The notes beneath the pieces were generated by a model. That model was not told where the DNA came from and did no database searches. It saw only the letters and a list, made by a program, of their open reading frames with translations. Below, piece by piece: positions 52,305-61,134 of a stretch of DNA of 64,000 nt (its first letter is position 1; each line of letters begins with the position of its first letter). Made by a program: the position numbers and the translations under genes. Origin of the DNA: Bacillota bacterium (GTDB lineage: Bacteria > Bacillota > Clostridia > Lachnospirales > Lachnospiraceae); assembly GCA_023418475.1 (NCBI GenBank), contig JAEZZO010000052.1, positions 62,001 to 126,000 on the forward strand. The letters are read 5' to 3'.

Positions 52305-54017
52305 ATGACGGAGGAGGAAAGATATAAAATCATTAGTGAAGACTATATTGATTATATTATTGAATATAATTTAAATCAGCAGATTTTTGACCGCTTTCCG
52401 AATGCCTCAATTCATATTATGAACGATAAATATGCCGTAGCTTATCTTCCAAAGACACAACTTTCTGTACGATCCGTACAACAATATGGCTATTCGGTAA
52501 TACCCAACTGCTATGGACTGGTAAGTTCAAAAAGTCTGGAAGCCACCGGAATTGAGAAATTGCGACGTATTCCTGTTTTCAATCTGCGGGGGGAAGGAGT
52601 TTTAATTGGTATAATAGATACAGGTATTGACTATACCAATCAAGTGTTTCGAAAGGCTGATGGAGGCAGTAAAATAGCGGCACTATGGGATCAGACGATT
52701 GAAAGCGGGAATTATCCGACACCTGCATTGTATGGGACACAGTATTTTACAGAGGATATTAATCGTGCACTTAATAGTCCAAATCCTCTTGAAGTAGTGC
52801 CAAGTGTGGATACAAATGGTCATGGAACTATGTTAGCTGGGATAGCCGCCGGAAGGGAGGTTCCAGAAAGTGATTTCAGCGGCGTCGCACCGGATGCAGA
52901 TTTGATTGTTGTAAAACTTAAGCAAGTGAAGCAGGCGATAAGAGATTACTTTATTATTCCCGGGAATGTGGAATGCTTTCAGGAGAATGATATTATCTGG
53001 GCTGTTCAGTATATAGTAGATACAGCTAGAAAATTACGGCGTCCGGTTTCTATTTGTATAGGATTAGGATCCACGCAGGGCTCACATGATGGCAGGGGAG
53101 CATTGAGTAATCTAATCTCGACAGCAGGAGATTTTACAAATGTAGGGATTACGGTTGCAGCCGGAAATGAAGGAAATGCAGCAAGACATTTTTACAGTGA
53201 AATTAATTCAAATATCGGATACAGTACGGTAGAGCTTATTGTTGGAGAGAACGAACCTGGATTTACAATGGAATTGTGGGGGAAAGCTCCAAACACCTAT
53301 TCCATTGATATCCTGTCTCCGACCGGTGAATATATTCCGAGAATAGCGGAAGGCCTTCGGGTTAGCCGCGAAATTACCTTTGTATTTGAACGAACTACGA
53401 TATTAGTAGATTATCAGATGGTAGAATCTTCTACCGGAGATCAACTTATATTTTTTCGTTTTCGTAATCCAACAGCCGGTACCTGGACCTTTAAGGTGTA
53501 TACAAGGGGTGATTTGCTGGGGACCTTTAATATATGGCTACCTTTGAGCGGTTTTGTCTCGGAAGGCACTATATTTTCACAACCTGATCCATATACAACG
53601 ATTACTTCTCCGGGTAATTCATCGGTTCCGATTACGGTTACGGCATACAGCCCGGATAATAATACGCTTTACCGCAGGTCAAGCAAAGGATATACAAGAA
53701 GTAATATAATAAAGCCGGAGTTTGCAGCGCCCGGAGTCAATATACAGGCTCCGGATCTTCATAATGGTTTTACTTATACGACAGGGACGAGCGCAGCGGC
53801 CGCTCATACGGCTGGTGTTGTTGCTTTATGCTTCGAATGGGCGATTGTCAGAGGAAATTATCCGGGTATCGACACAGTAGAGACGAAAGGATTTTTAATC
53901 AGAGGAGCACAAAGAAACCCCCGTCTGGCTTATCCGAACCGTGACTGGGGGTACGGAATTCTGGACCTTTACAGCTCCTTTAATGCACTGCGGCCGAATT
54001 TTCCGGATGTACGCTAA
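52305..54017 (+). CDS. S8 family serine peptidase, Csp-like (copy 2)
   Basis: 570 residues from ATG 52305 (AAAGGAGG upstream). A tandem paralogue of the previous gene with the triad at identical positions: Asp105, His173 and Ser496 (TTGTSAAAAHTAG). Same jelly-roll-like insert and the same C-terminal YPNRDWGYGILD. The two sequences differ at many positions, so the duplication is old. In C. difficile one Csp member is a dead enzyme; here both keep their catalytic residues. Confidence 0.9.
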   Translation: MTEEERYKIISEDYIDYIIEYNLNQQIFDRFPNASIHIMNDKYAVAYLPKTQLSVRSVQQYGYSVIPNCYGLVSSKSLEATGIEKLRRIPVFNLRGEGVLIGIIDTGIDYTNQVFRKADGGSKIAALWDQTIESGNYPTPALYGTQYFTEDINRALNSPNPLEVVPSVDTNGHGTMLAGIAAGREVPESDFSGVAPDADLIVVKLKQVKQAIRDYFIIPGNVECFQENDIIWAVQYIVDTARKLRRPVSICIGLGSTQGSHDGRGALSNLISTAGDFTNVGITVAAGNEGNAARHFYSEINSNIGYSTVELIVGENEPGFTMELWGKAPNTYSIDILSPTGEYIPRIAEGLRVSREITFVFERTTILVDYQMVESSTGDQLIFFRFRNPTAGTWTFKVYTRGDLLGTFNIWLPLSGFVSEGTIFSQPDPYTTITSPGNSSVPITVTAYSPDNNTLYRRSSKGYTRSNIIKPEFAAPGVNIQAPDLHNGFTYTTGTSAAAAHTAGVVALCFEWAIVRGNYPGIDTVETKGFLIRGAQRNPRLAYPNRDWGYGILDLYSSFNALRPNFPDVR

Positions 54018-54149
54018 CCTGTATTGTTAAAATCTAATTAGAGTGAATGGTTTCGTATTGCACAATTTAATCGTTTGAAGTATGATGAAGTGGAAAGATT
54101 TGTGTATCGCACTATAATATATAATTTAATGAAAGGCATGGTTGTCAAT

Positions 54150-54845
54150 ATGAGAAATAGGTTATCAAATGGTTTATGGGGTTTGTTTTTTATTTTGATT
54201 GGAATAGGGTTTGCCGGAAATGTATTATTTGACTGGAATTTCAATCTATTCTTTCCAGGATGGTGGACGTTGTTTATTATTATTCCATTTTTCATCAGTA
54301 TGATAAATCAAGGGTTTCGAATCGTGCCAACGGCAGGCTTTTTAATTGGTATCCTTTTACTGGCTTCTTACTATATTGATTTTAGATTTAGTGTATGGCA
54401 GCTTATTTTCCCTGCTATTCTTATCTTTGCAGGTATTAGAATTATGTTTCAAAATTCATTCCGGAAGGAATCACAATATTATGAACAGAGCATTCATATG
54501 GATGATGGCAAGGGACAGAACTACACGGGAAGAGCGGATTACAATGCAATATTTAGCGGTAATAAAATACATGTTACGGATACCTTTACGGGTGCAAGTC
54601 TGAATGCAGTATTTGGTGGTATGGGGCTTGATTTAAGAGATGCAATTATTCCCGGAAACGTTGAAATTACAGCACAGGCAATTTTTGGAGGTATTGATAT
54701 CTGGGTACCGGCCGGGATCAATATTAAGATTAATAATGTTCCTATCTTTGGCGGTGTTAGTAACAAAACAGTTGACTATAATCCGGCTGCACCGACGATC
54801 TATTTGAATTCCACCTGTATGTTTGGAGGGATTGATATTAAATGA
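54150..54845 (+). CDS. LiaF-like membrane protein
   Basis: About 231 residues from ATG 54150. Four N-terminal TM segments (NGLWGLFFILIGIGFAG, WWTLFIIIPFFIS, TAGFLIGILLLASYY, LIFPAILIFAGI), then a beta-helix-like C-terminal domain (NAVFGGMGLDLRDA, AIFGGIDIWVPAG, MFGGIDIK) as in LiaF/DUF2154. LiaF proteins hold back the LiaS sensor of cell-wall stress; no LiaRS is nearby. The start context GAAAGGCATGGTTGTCAATATG matches type B leaders. Overlaps the next gene by 4 bases (ATGA). Confidence 0.85.
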   Translation: MRNRLSNGLWGLFFILIGIGFAGNVLFDWNFNLFFPGWWTLFIIIPFFISMINQGFRIVPTAGFLIGILLLASYYIDFRFSVWQLIFPAILIFAGIRIMFQNSFRKESQYYEQSIHMDDGKGQNYTGRADYNAIFSGNKIHVTDTFTGASLNAVFGGMGLDLRDAIIPGNVEITAQAIFGGIDIWVPAGINIKINNVPIFGGVSNKTVDYNPAAPTIYLNSTCMFGGIDIK

Positions 54846-55714
54846 GCAGTGTTCAGAGAGTCATAAAGTATTTTGCTATTGCGCTTGCAATCTTTTTGGC
54901 AGTAGGAATCCTGACGTCCGTAGTGAGTGTGATTTACGGTGTTGTGAAGGGTATATCAGGAGATACTGCAATAAGCAGCCGTACAGAAAGAAGAACAAGT
55001 AATAATTCAACAATTGAATATTCGGGAGCCTTTACCGGTGTAAAAAGTTTGAATATTGATCATTCCATAGGACAATTAAAGATTGTGGAAGGAGATGAAT
55101 TCAAGGTGGAGGCAGAAAAGGTAAGCAATCATTTTAAAGCTAGAGTGACGGGGAACGGAACATTAACTATCACCGAAGAAAATGGGATTAATTTTCTGGG
55201 ATTCCACTTTAATGGCTTTCGTAGTCCGAATGCGAAAGTTACAGTTACAATACCAACCGGTTTTATTGCGGATGAAGCGAAACTGGATACAGCTGCGGGA
55301 AGTGTAAGTGTTGAGGGGCTTCAGACAGATTACCTGTATATTTCTTCAGGTGCAGGTAATATAAAAGGAGATACCTTGACTGCCAGAGAAGCAAAAATTG
55401 AGGGCGGAGTAGGTTCTGTTGATTTAGATCAGGTTAATCTTACAGATGCTGCTATCAATTGTGGTATCGGCAATATAAAAATTAACGGAATATTAATTGG
55501 AAAAACGAAAATTGATTGTGGAGTTGGTGAAGTAGAACTGAATCTGAAGGGAAATGTGAATGACTACGGCTTCAATATTGATTCTGGAGTCGGTACAGTA
55601 AGATTGAATGGTGAAAAGATCAACGACTCCTATAAAGCAAATATAGATGCCGCCAATATAATTGAAATTGACGGTGGACTGGGAACGGTAAACATTAATC
55701 TGAAAAATCAGTAG
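54842..55714 (+). CDS. DUF4097 beta-strand repeat protein, membrane-anchored
   Basis: 290 residues. One TM anchor near the N-terminus (FAIALAIFLAVGILTSVVSVIYGVV), then a parallel beta-helix of degenerate repeats (FTGVKSLNIDHSIGQLKIVEGD, AGNIKGDTLTAREAKIEGGVGSVDLD, GVGTVRL). Family DUF4097/LiaG-like, commonly paired with LiaF-type or PspC genes in envelope-stress loci. Translationally coupled to the preceding gene. Confidence 0.85.
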   Translation: MSSVQRVIKYFAIALAIFLAVGILTSVVSVIYGVVKGISGDTAISSRTERRTSNNSTIEYSGAFTGVKSLNIDHSIGQLKIVEGDEFKVEAEKVSNHFKARVTGNGTLTITEENGINFLGFHFNGFRSPNAKVTVTIPTGFIADEAKLDTAAGSVSVEGLQTDYLYISSGAGNIKGDTLTAREAKIEGGVGSVDLDQVNLTDAAINCGIGNIKINGILIGKTKIDCGVGEVELNLKGNVNDYGFNIDSGVGTVRLNGEKINDSYKANIDAANIIEIDGGLGTVNINLKNQ

Positions 55715-55832
55715 TGTTTTGATGCATAGTGTAGACACTGGTTTTCTGAACAGTAACGAAAATATATCATAAATTTTTGTAAACTGTTAGAAATTATTGT
55801 ATATGAATAATAAAATAAGGTAGAATAAGATG

Positions 55833-55870
55833 GGGACGTTGAAAGACTTCAAAATAACGTCCCTATTTAT
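55833..55870 (+). terminator. Terminator after the LiaF-like/DUF4097 pair
   Basis: GGGACGTT/AACGTCCC then TATTTAT. The gap 55715-56112 otherwise holds an AATGCT/AGCATT hairpin (about 55974-55992) and the leader cassette below; no gene is seen. Confidence 0.65.
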
Positions 55871-56062
55871 CTAAAAATAGTAAGGGAAGGAACTCTGCAG
55901 CTGTTGTTTAAGGCAAGCCTTGGGAGTGCTTTCTAGTAGCATAAAGATCATCATGTGAAATAGTATTATAGGAATGCTGCAAGGTAGCATTATGCAACCG
56001 GTAAAAAGCATATATGTGCTTATTACATCGTTCTTGTGCTATCGACGGCAGGATAGAGGTTT

Positions 56063-56112
56063 GTGTGAAAATAAATTTTTCACACAACGATGGAAAGGGC
56101 ATAGTTATTAAA
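56063..56112 (+). repeat. Leader cassette copy B2 (type B) ahead of the D,D-carboxypeptidase
   Basis: GTGTGAAAA/TTTTCACAC hairpin (56063-56085), then GGAAAGGG (56092-56099) and CATAGTTATTAAA ending at the ATG. Nearly the same as 28703-28723 before argF, but lacking the second hairpin. Confidence 0.7.
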
Positions 56113-57372
56113 ATGAATAAGAAAAAAATACTTGTATTCATTCTGTTAGTAAGCGTTGCCTTTACGGGAATATTTGTTGCGACAAAATTATTAAATAGGC
56201 AAAGTGACAATACGGAATATAGGACAGAACAGGGCAGAACAGAGAAAACTGTAAATCGTAATAAAGCAGAGAAGGATAAGATTGCAGGCAGCGGCGACAA
56301 TGCAAAAACTTCTGAAAAGATTACATCTGCTTCGGACTCTGATGAGAATATCATTGAAAAGGCGACAGCCGGTTTTGCAACAGATACGACTACAGGTTTA
56401 TCAGAAGCAGAACAATATATTGATTCAAATGGCACAGAACAATCGGATAACAATTCATTAGAAGCTGCAGCAAAAGAAGCGGTCATGCCTCAGCTTATCT
56501 ACAATTGTACGCAGGTGAACTATAAAGCGTATATTCCTAAGATGCAGTATGATAGCGATTTGAATGCAGCTTTGGACATTTCCAATCCGTCCATAAAAAT
56601 TGATGCGAAAGCGGCAATCCTGTTTGACGCGGACACGCAGAAAATTCTTTATTATAAAAATCCGGTACAGGCAGTATTCCCGGCAAGTACATTGAAGCTG
56701 CTTACTTCGTTGGTGGCACTTTCCTGGTGCTCCGTGGAGGAGCAGGTTACTATTGGGGATGAAATTAAACTGATTGCATCCGATTCAACAAGAGCATGCT
56801 TAAAAAAAGGTGAAGTATTAACACTTCGCAATCTCTTGGAAGCGATGCTTCTTCCATCCGGTAATGACGCTGCATATGCGGTGGCAGCCTATGTGGGAAG
56901 AAAATCTTTGAATAATCCGGATGCAACAAGAGAAGAAGCAGTATCAGAATTTATAAGGTTAATGAATGAGTATGCCAAGCGGTTGGGAGTAAAGAATTCA
57001 TGCTTTAAGACTCCGGATGGCTATGATGCTATAGGTCAGTATACAACTGCATATGATATGGGATTGATCGGAATGGCTGCGGCTGAGAATAATGTAATAC
57101 TTGAAGTGACAAAGAAAAGCAGCTCTAGAAACAGTTTTGTAAGTGGACAAGATATAACCTGGAATAATACGAATAAATTAATTGCGAGGTATAGTGGGGA
57201 GTACTATTCACCGGCTATTGGCCTAAAAACCGGAACCAGTACCATGGCGGGAAGATGTTTGATATCAGCAGCCTGTAAGAACGGCCGGAAGGTAGTCTGT
57301 GTTATTATGAATTCAAGTATAGCCGGCCGATGGGAAGATGCAATTAAATTATTAAAATATGGACTGAAATAA
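56113..57372 (+). CDS. D-alanyl-D-alanine carboxypeptidase (S11 family)
   Basis: 419 residues from ATG 56113. A signal/anchor segment (ILVFILLVSVAFTGIFVATKLL), a ~120-residue low-complexity linker (rich in E, K, S, T, N), then the penicillin-binding domain: Ser192-x-x-Lys195 (ASTLK), Ser249-Gly-Asn251 and Lys372-Thr-Gly. Trims the peptide stem of peptidoglycan outside the membrane. It lacks the extra C-terminal domain of PBP5. Followed at 18 bases by a CPBP protease gene. Confidence 0.93.
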   Translation: MNKKKILVFILLVSVAFTGIFVATKLLNRQSDNTEYRTEQGRTEKTVNRNKAEKDKIAGSGDNAKTSEKITSASDSDENIIEKATAGFATDTTTGLSEAEQYIDSNGTEQSDNNSLEAAAKEAVMPQLIYNCTQVNYKAYIPKMQYDSDLNAALDISNPSIKIDAKAAILFDADTQKILYYKNPVQAVFPASTLKLLTSLVALSWCSVEEQVTIGDEIKLIASDSTRACLKKGEVLTLRNLLEAMLLPSGNDAAYAVAAYVGRKSLNNPDATREEAVSEFIRLMNEYAKRLGVKNSCFKTPDGYDAIGQYTTAYDMGLIGMAAAENNVILEVTKKSSSRNSFVSGQDITWNNTNKLIARYSGEYYSPAIGLKTGTSTMAGRCLISAACKNGRKVVCVIMNSSIAGRWEDAIKLLKYGLK

Positions 57373-57390
57373 ATAGAAAGAGGGAAAACA

Positions 57391-58887
57391 TTGGAGCAGA
57401 AAAATGCAGATCAAGGAAGCCTATCGGACGAAGTGAATCAGAAGAAGGATGACTTAAAAGTTGAAAGATTAAAAGCGCAGGAATATCATAAAGTACAGCG
57501 TTGTCAACAATATAGTTCTCCAGAGGATTGTGCATTAAATGATACGATGCAGGCAGACAGCAAGGATCATCCACAGCGAATGAATTATGCAGATAATATG
57601 GCACAAGAGAATGGATGGAATAATCCGAGGCAGATAAATAACCCTTATAACATGGCACAGGGAAACGGATGGAATAGTTCGCAGCAGATAAATAACCCTT
57701 ATAACATGGCACAAGGGAATGGATGGAATAATGCACAGCAGATGAATAATCCTTATAACATGGCACAAGGGAATGGATGGAATAATGCACAGCAGATGAA
57801 TAATCCTTATAACATGGCACAGGGAAACGGATGGAATAATGCGCAGCAGATGAATAATCCGAATAACATGGCACAAGGAAACAGTCAATATAACATACCG
57901 CAGGAAACTTGGCAGTATAACCCGCAATTTATTTCACATAATCAGAATAATGAAAATCAGAATGGAGGGCAGTTTCCTGAACAGTACGATAATATTGATA
58001 CTTATGAAGCAGGTAAGATAATACGTAATTCCGGATTGGCATTATTTTTCATGGCATTGGCGGTATTAATCTCCGGCTCTGTTTTTTCTATTCTTGTCAA
58101 CCGCTTCTGTCCAGAAATAGTTGACACGAACTGGTATGTGTGGGCTTCTACAGCCTTTGCAATAATAGGGGTAGGATTTCCGGTATTTCTGCTGATAGCC
58201 AGGAAAATTCCGAATTCCCCGAAAGGTCCTGTGATAAAGCTGGGTGCTTCCCGGTTTATTGCTTTATTTTTTATTTGTATGTCAGCAATGTATATCACTA
58301 ATATTTTTAGTGTTATATTTACTTTTATGATTGCATCACTAAAGGGCGACACGGAACTTTTTAATCCCGCCGCAGAAGCTATTATGAATAGTAATTATGT
58401 AATTGCCCTGATTTATGCATCGTTTATAGCCCCTGTTATGGAAGAAATAACGTTTCGCAAAATACTTTTGGACAAATTAAGACGATTTGGGGATATACCT
58501 GCAATTCTTATGACTGGAGTAGCGTTTGGCTTGTTCCATATGAATTTGTCACAGTTCTTTTACGCTACGGTATTAGGCTTTATTTTTGCTTATATTACGA
58601 TTAGAACGAATACAATTAAATATTCTATTATTTTACATATGATGGTTAATTTTATCTCAACTGCTATAACTCCGATTGTAACAAAGAAAAATATTGCAGA
58701 TTTGTTAATGATTTGGGTATTTGGTTCAATGATTTTAGGCGGAGTATTCTTTGTCTTGAATTTTAAAAAGATAAGATTGGGAAAAACAGTGCCACAGATC
58801 AGGAAATCAACTTATATTTTGAATGCAGGTATAATTTTGTATATCTTACTCTGCTTCATTATGATCATTTATGCAACGATAGTATAA
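57391..58887 (+). CDS. CPBP-family intramembrane protease with an N/Q-rich tandem-repeat N-terminus
   Basis: 498 residues from TTG 57391 (GAGGGA upstream). Residues 1-205 are hydrophilic, with five 18-residue repeats (NGWNNAQQMNNPYNMAQG type, ~72-161) and an Asn/Gln-rich flank. About 210-498 are eight hydrophobic segments with motif 1 EEITFRK (Glu351-Glu352...Arg356), motif 2 FGLFHMN and HMMVNFIS. The repeat region is probably cytosolic and disordered, and may serve protein contacts. Adjacent to the D,D-carboxypeptidase. Confidence 0.9.
   Translation: MEQKNADQGSLSDEVNQKKDDLKVERLKAQEYHKVQRCQQYSSPEDCALNDTMQADSKDHPQRMNYADNMAQENGWNNPRQINNPYNMAQGNGWNSSQQINNPYNMAQGNGWNNAQQMNNPYNMAQGNGWNNAQQMNNPYNMAQGNGWNNAQQMNNPNNMAQGNSQYNIPQETWQYNPQFISHNQNNENQNGGQFPEQYDNIDTYEAGKIIRNSGLALFFMALAVLISGSVFSILVNRFCPEIVDTNWYVWASTAFAIIGVGFPVFLLIARKIPNSPKGPVIKLGASRFIALFFICMSAMYITNIFSVIFTFMIASLKGDTELFNPAAEAIMNSNYVIALIYASFIAPVMEEITFRKILLDKLRRFGDIPAILMTGVAFGLFHMNLSQFFYATVLGFIFAYITIRTNTIKYSIILHMMVNFISTAITPIVTKKNIADLLMIWVFGSMILGGVFFVLNFKKIRLGKTVPQIRKSTYILNAGIILYILLCFIMIIYATIV
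57604..57873 (+). repeat. Five 54-bp in-frame tandem repeats
   Basis: Five copies, exactly 54 bases each, within the CPBP gene; copies 3 and 4 are almost identical at DNA level, and copies 1 and 5 most diverged. High identity suggests recent expansion; copy number may vary between strains. Confidence 0.9.
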
Positions 58888-58888
58888 T

Positions 58889-58982
58889 GATTAGCCGGGC
58901 AAAAATCCCCCTCAGGTTATGAAGATGTATATGGGCGTATATATTTTTAGAAAATTGATTTTAGGCTTTTGCCGGGGTAATC
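58889..58982. terminator. 94-base hairpin between convergent genes
   Basis: GATTAGCCGGGCAAAA pairs with TTTTGCCGGGGTAATC (14 of 16 positions) across 94 bases, with an inner TATAT/ATATA stem. It lies between the CPBP gene (plus) and GDPD gene (minus). A bidirectional terminator or a small structured RNA are both possible. Confidence 0.45.
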
Positions 58983-59053
58983 ATATAATAAGTATTCCTG
59001 GGAAGGAGAATTTCGGTCATTCTGAAAAGATTGTGCAAAGGATTGTTACCTTG

Positions 59054-60868
59054 CTAGGAATTGCTTAGCAAATGCTTTAGCAGCTCAAGGAACGAGATGC
59101 CTGTATTGTGCTGGTATAAAATTTGTTTGGCGAGAGAGGGATTATCCGTAATAACACAATCCACTCCGATGGATTTCATTCGTTCTAATTCACTTACAGT
59201 ATTTACGGTCCAGGCATGTACTTCTTTACCTGCTTTATGCGCATTTTCTATTACCTGTCTATTTATATGGGTTGAATGGATACTGTAAAAATCTGCGGCT
59301 TCAGTATCATAGAAATTGCCGTAGGCTGCTGATAATATTAAGCCGGTTTTTATTTTTTTGTCCAATTGTTTGATTTTAACCAGAGTATTATAATCCATGG
59401 AACTGATCACGCATTGATTTTCGAAGCGGAGCTTTTGGAGGAGAGCTACCAGATCTGCTTCGAAGCTTTGATTTTGATCAGTTTTTATTTCAATATTGAG
59501 TTTGATTCTGCCCCTGCAAAGCTTTATCGCTGCTTCCAGAGTTGGAATTCTGGTATGGACAAAATCTCTGCTGAACCAGGCACCGGCATCCAGATTTGAT
59601 AATTCATCGAGAGTTAGCATTTCTACATTTTTATCAAGACCGGCAGTCCTCTTAAGACTACAGTCATGAAGGAGAATTAAGGCACCATCCCTGGTTTGAC
59701 GGACGTCGATTTCTGCGTAATCCGAACCGGCGATAATGGCATTCTCCAGAGCGGGCAGGGTGTTTTCCGGAGCGACAAGTGAATTGCCCCGGTGAGAGGA
59801 AACCAGTATTCCCGGCAGCGCACTCTGAAGATAGCAGGTATCCTTGTGCCAGGTGATATAAGAATAAGCAAGTCCTGCAGCAATTACCAGGATAAGAATA
59901 TAATTTAGTGCGTGCCGGTTAACACGCGACTTAATAATAGAGGACTTATGAGTGCAGAGAATATCAATAGCAGAAGTGCAATTGTCACCTTTTTGATAAA
60001 ACTCGATGAACAAATAAGTTATTGTATTCAAATTTGTCATAAAAACTGTCATTTGAAAAATGATAAGAAGTAAAATATTAATTCGCGGGTAAACACAGAG
60101 ATACACAGAGATAACCATAGTATTATCTACTGTCAGAAACAGATAGAGAGCAACCATCATAAAAACGATATAATAGAGGCTTAAATTATAGATCGTGACA
60201 ATCAAATTATTACGAAGGAGAACTCGGAAGGCTTTCAAGGAATGCTTATGAAGAAGTGCTTTGCTGGCTTTTACAGCATCGGAAAAACTAAGTTTCTCAT
60301 AGATATCATAATGGATAACAAACATGCCCTTGAAAGCTACTATGCTGATTAGAGAATACAAAATTAATAACATTATTTTTAGTATATTTAGATCGGAACT
60401 TCCGGGAAAGCATCCCCTGATATTCAAGGTTACACTGACAAGAACCGGAAGATTACAAAAGGCAAAAAGAAAAATGCTGTAAAAAGGGTAAGCAAAATGG
60501 GAAAGATGTAAACAGCTTTTTAGCGGAGATAAGCTAATGTACAAAATATGCGGCAGGGACGGTTTCGGAACATTATTTTTACTGCATATATAACAAAGCA
60601 TTGCAACAATTTCATAAAACAGGTAAAATGACAGGAATAAGATGAATAGCAGCAGGAATAGAGATGACGGCGGATTTGTTGAAAATTCTAATAGATTAGC
60701 CATCGTGATATAGCTATGGCCCCACATAGGAAGCGTAATTTTGAGTCCAAGATTAAGTAAAGGGAGAATTAATACAAGGAAGATCACGAAAAAGCTTAAT
60801 TCAAGCAGTATCTGATTGTAATAATTGCTGATTATGATTTTAACATAATAGAGTTGATGTCTTTTCAT
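59054..60868 (-). CDS. Membrane-anchored glycerophosphodiester phosphodiesterase
   Basis: 604 residues. The first ~340 residues hold about seven or eight TM segments (GDPD membrane domain). The C-terminal ~250 residues are the catalytic TIM barrel: SSHRGNSLVAPENTLPALENAI, DYAEIDVRQTRDGALILLHD (metal Glu/Asp and catalytic His) and LNIEIK. Splits glycerophosphodiesters, or trims teichoic-acid-type glycerol phosphate at the outer face. Convergent to the CPBP gene. Confidence 0.92.
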   Translation of the reverse strand: MKRHQLYYVKIIISNYYNQILLELSFFVIFLVLILPLLNLGLKITLPMWGHSYITMANLLEFSTNPPSSLFLLLFILFLSFYLFYEIVAMLCYICSKNNVPKPSLPHILYISLSPLKSCLHLSHFAYPFYSIFLFAFCNLPVLVSVTLNIRGCFPGSSDLNILKIMLLILYSLISIVAFKGMFVIHYDIYEKLSFSDAVKASKALLHKHSLKAFRVLLRNNLIVTIYNLSLYYIVFMMVALYLFLTVDNTMVISVYLCVYPRINILLLIIFQMTVFMTNLNTITYLFIEFYQKGDNCTSAIDILCTHKSSIIKSRVNRHALNYILILVIAAGLAYSYITWHKDTCYLQSALPGILVSSHRGNSLVAPENTLPALENAIIAGSDYAEIDVRQTRDGALILLHDCSLKRTAGLDKNVEMLTLDELSNLDAGAWFSRDFVHTRIPTLEAAIKLCRGRIKLNIEIKTDQNQSFEADLVALLQKLRFENQCVISSMDYNTLVKIKQLDKKIKTGLILSAAYGNFYDTEAADFYSIHSTHINRQVIENAHKAGKEVHAWTVNTVSELERMKSIGVDCVITDNPSLAKQILYQHNTGISFLELLKHLLSNS

Positions 60869-61002
60869 GTGACCAAGTCCTTATACTTTAATTTCTATAA
60901 TACATTTATGCAGGAAGATGCAGGATAGCACTGAGAGAATGGATATGCTATAACATAAGTATCTGTAGAGTAATAAATGGATATTTATATTTTTGTTAAA
61001 TA

Positions 61003-61030
61003 TTGAAAAATATTTTTACTATGTTAAAAT
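61003..61030 (+). promoter_or_regulatory. Promoter of the CDF transporter gene
   Basis: TTGAAA (61003-61008), 16-base spacer, TAAAAT (61025-61030). Confidence 0.4.
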
Positions 61031-61134
61031 AAAGTTATTATTCTTTTTTAGATAATTAGCAGAGGATAAGCTATACTGGCGCGTAAATTATGATAGATTG
61101 GGAATTATTTATGGGATGAAAGGGGTAAATGTAA

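Noticed and set aside
50517..54017. One Csp copy being a pseudoprotease
   Set aside because: Both copies keep Asp105, His173 and Ser496.
57604..57873. Regular repeats as a possible CRISPR array
   Set aside because: Copies are directly adjacent, in frame and without spacers; they encode a peptide repeat.
57535..57927. Minus-strand open frames with repeated CYKDYSSAVHYSIHSL-like or HVIRIIHLL-like peptides
   Set aside because: They are the complement of the 54-bp repeats in the CPBP gene; periodicity keeps the antisense frames open. No SD or family match.
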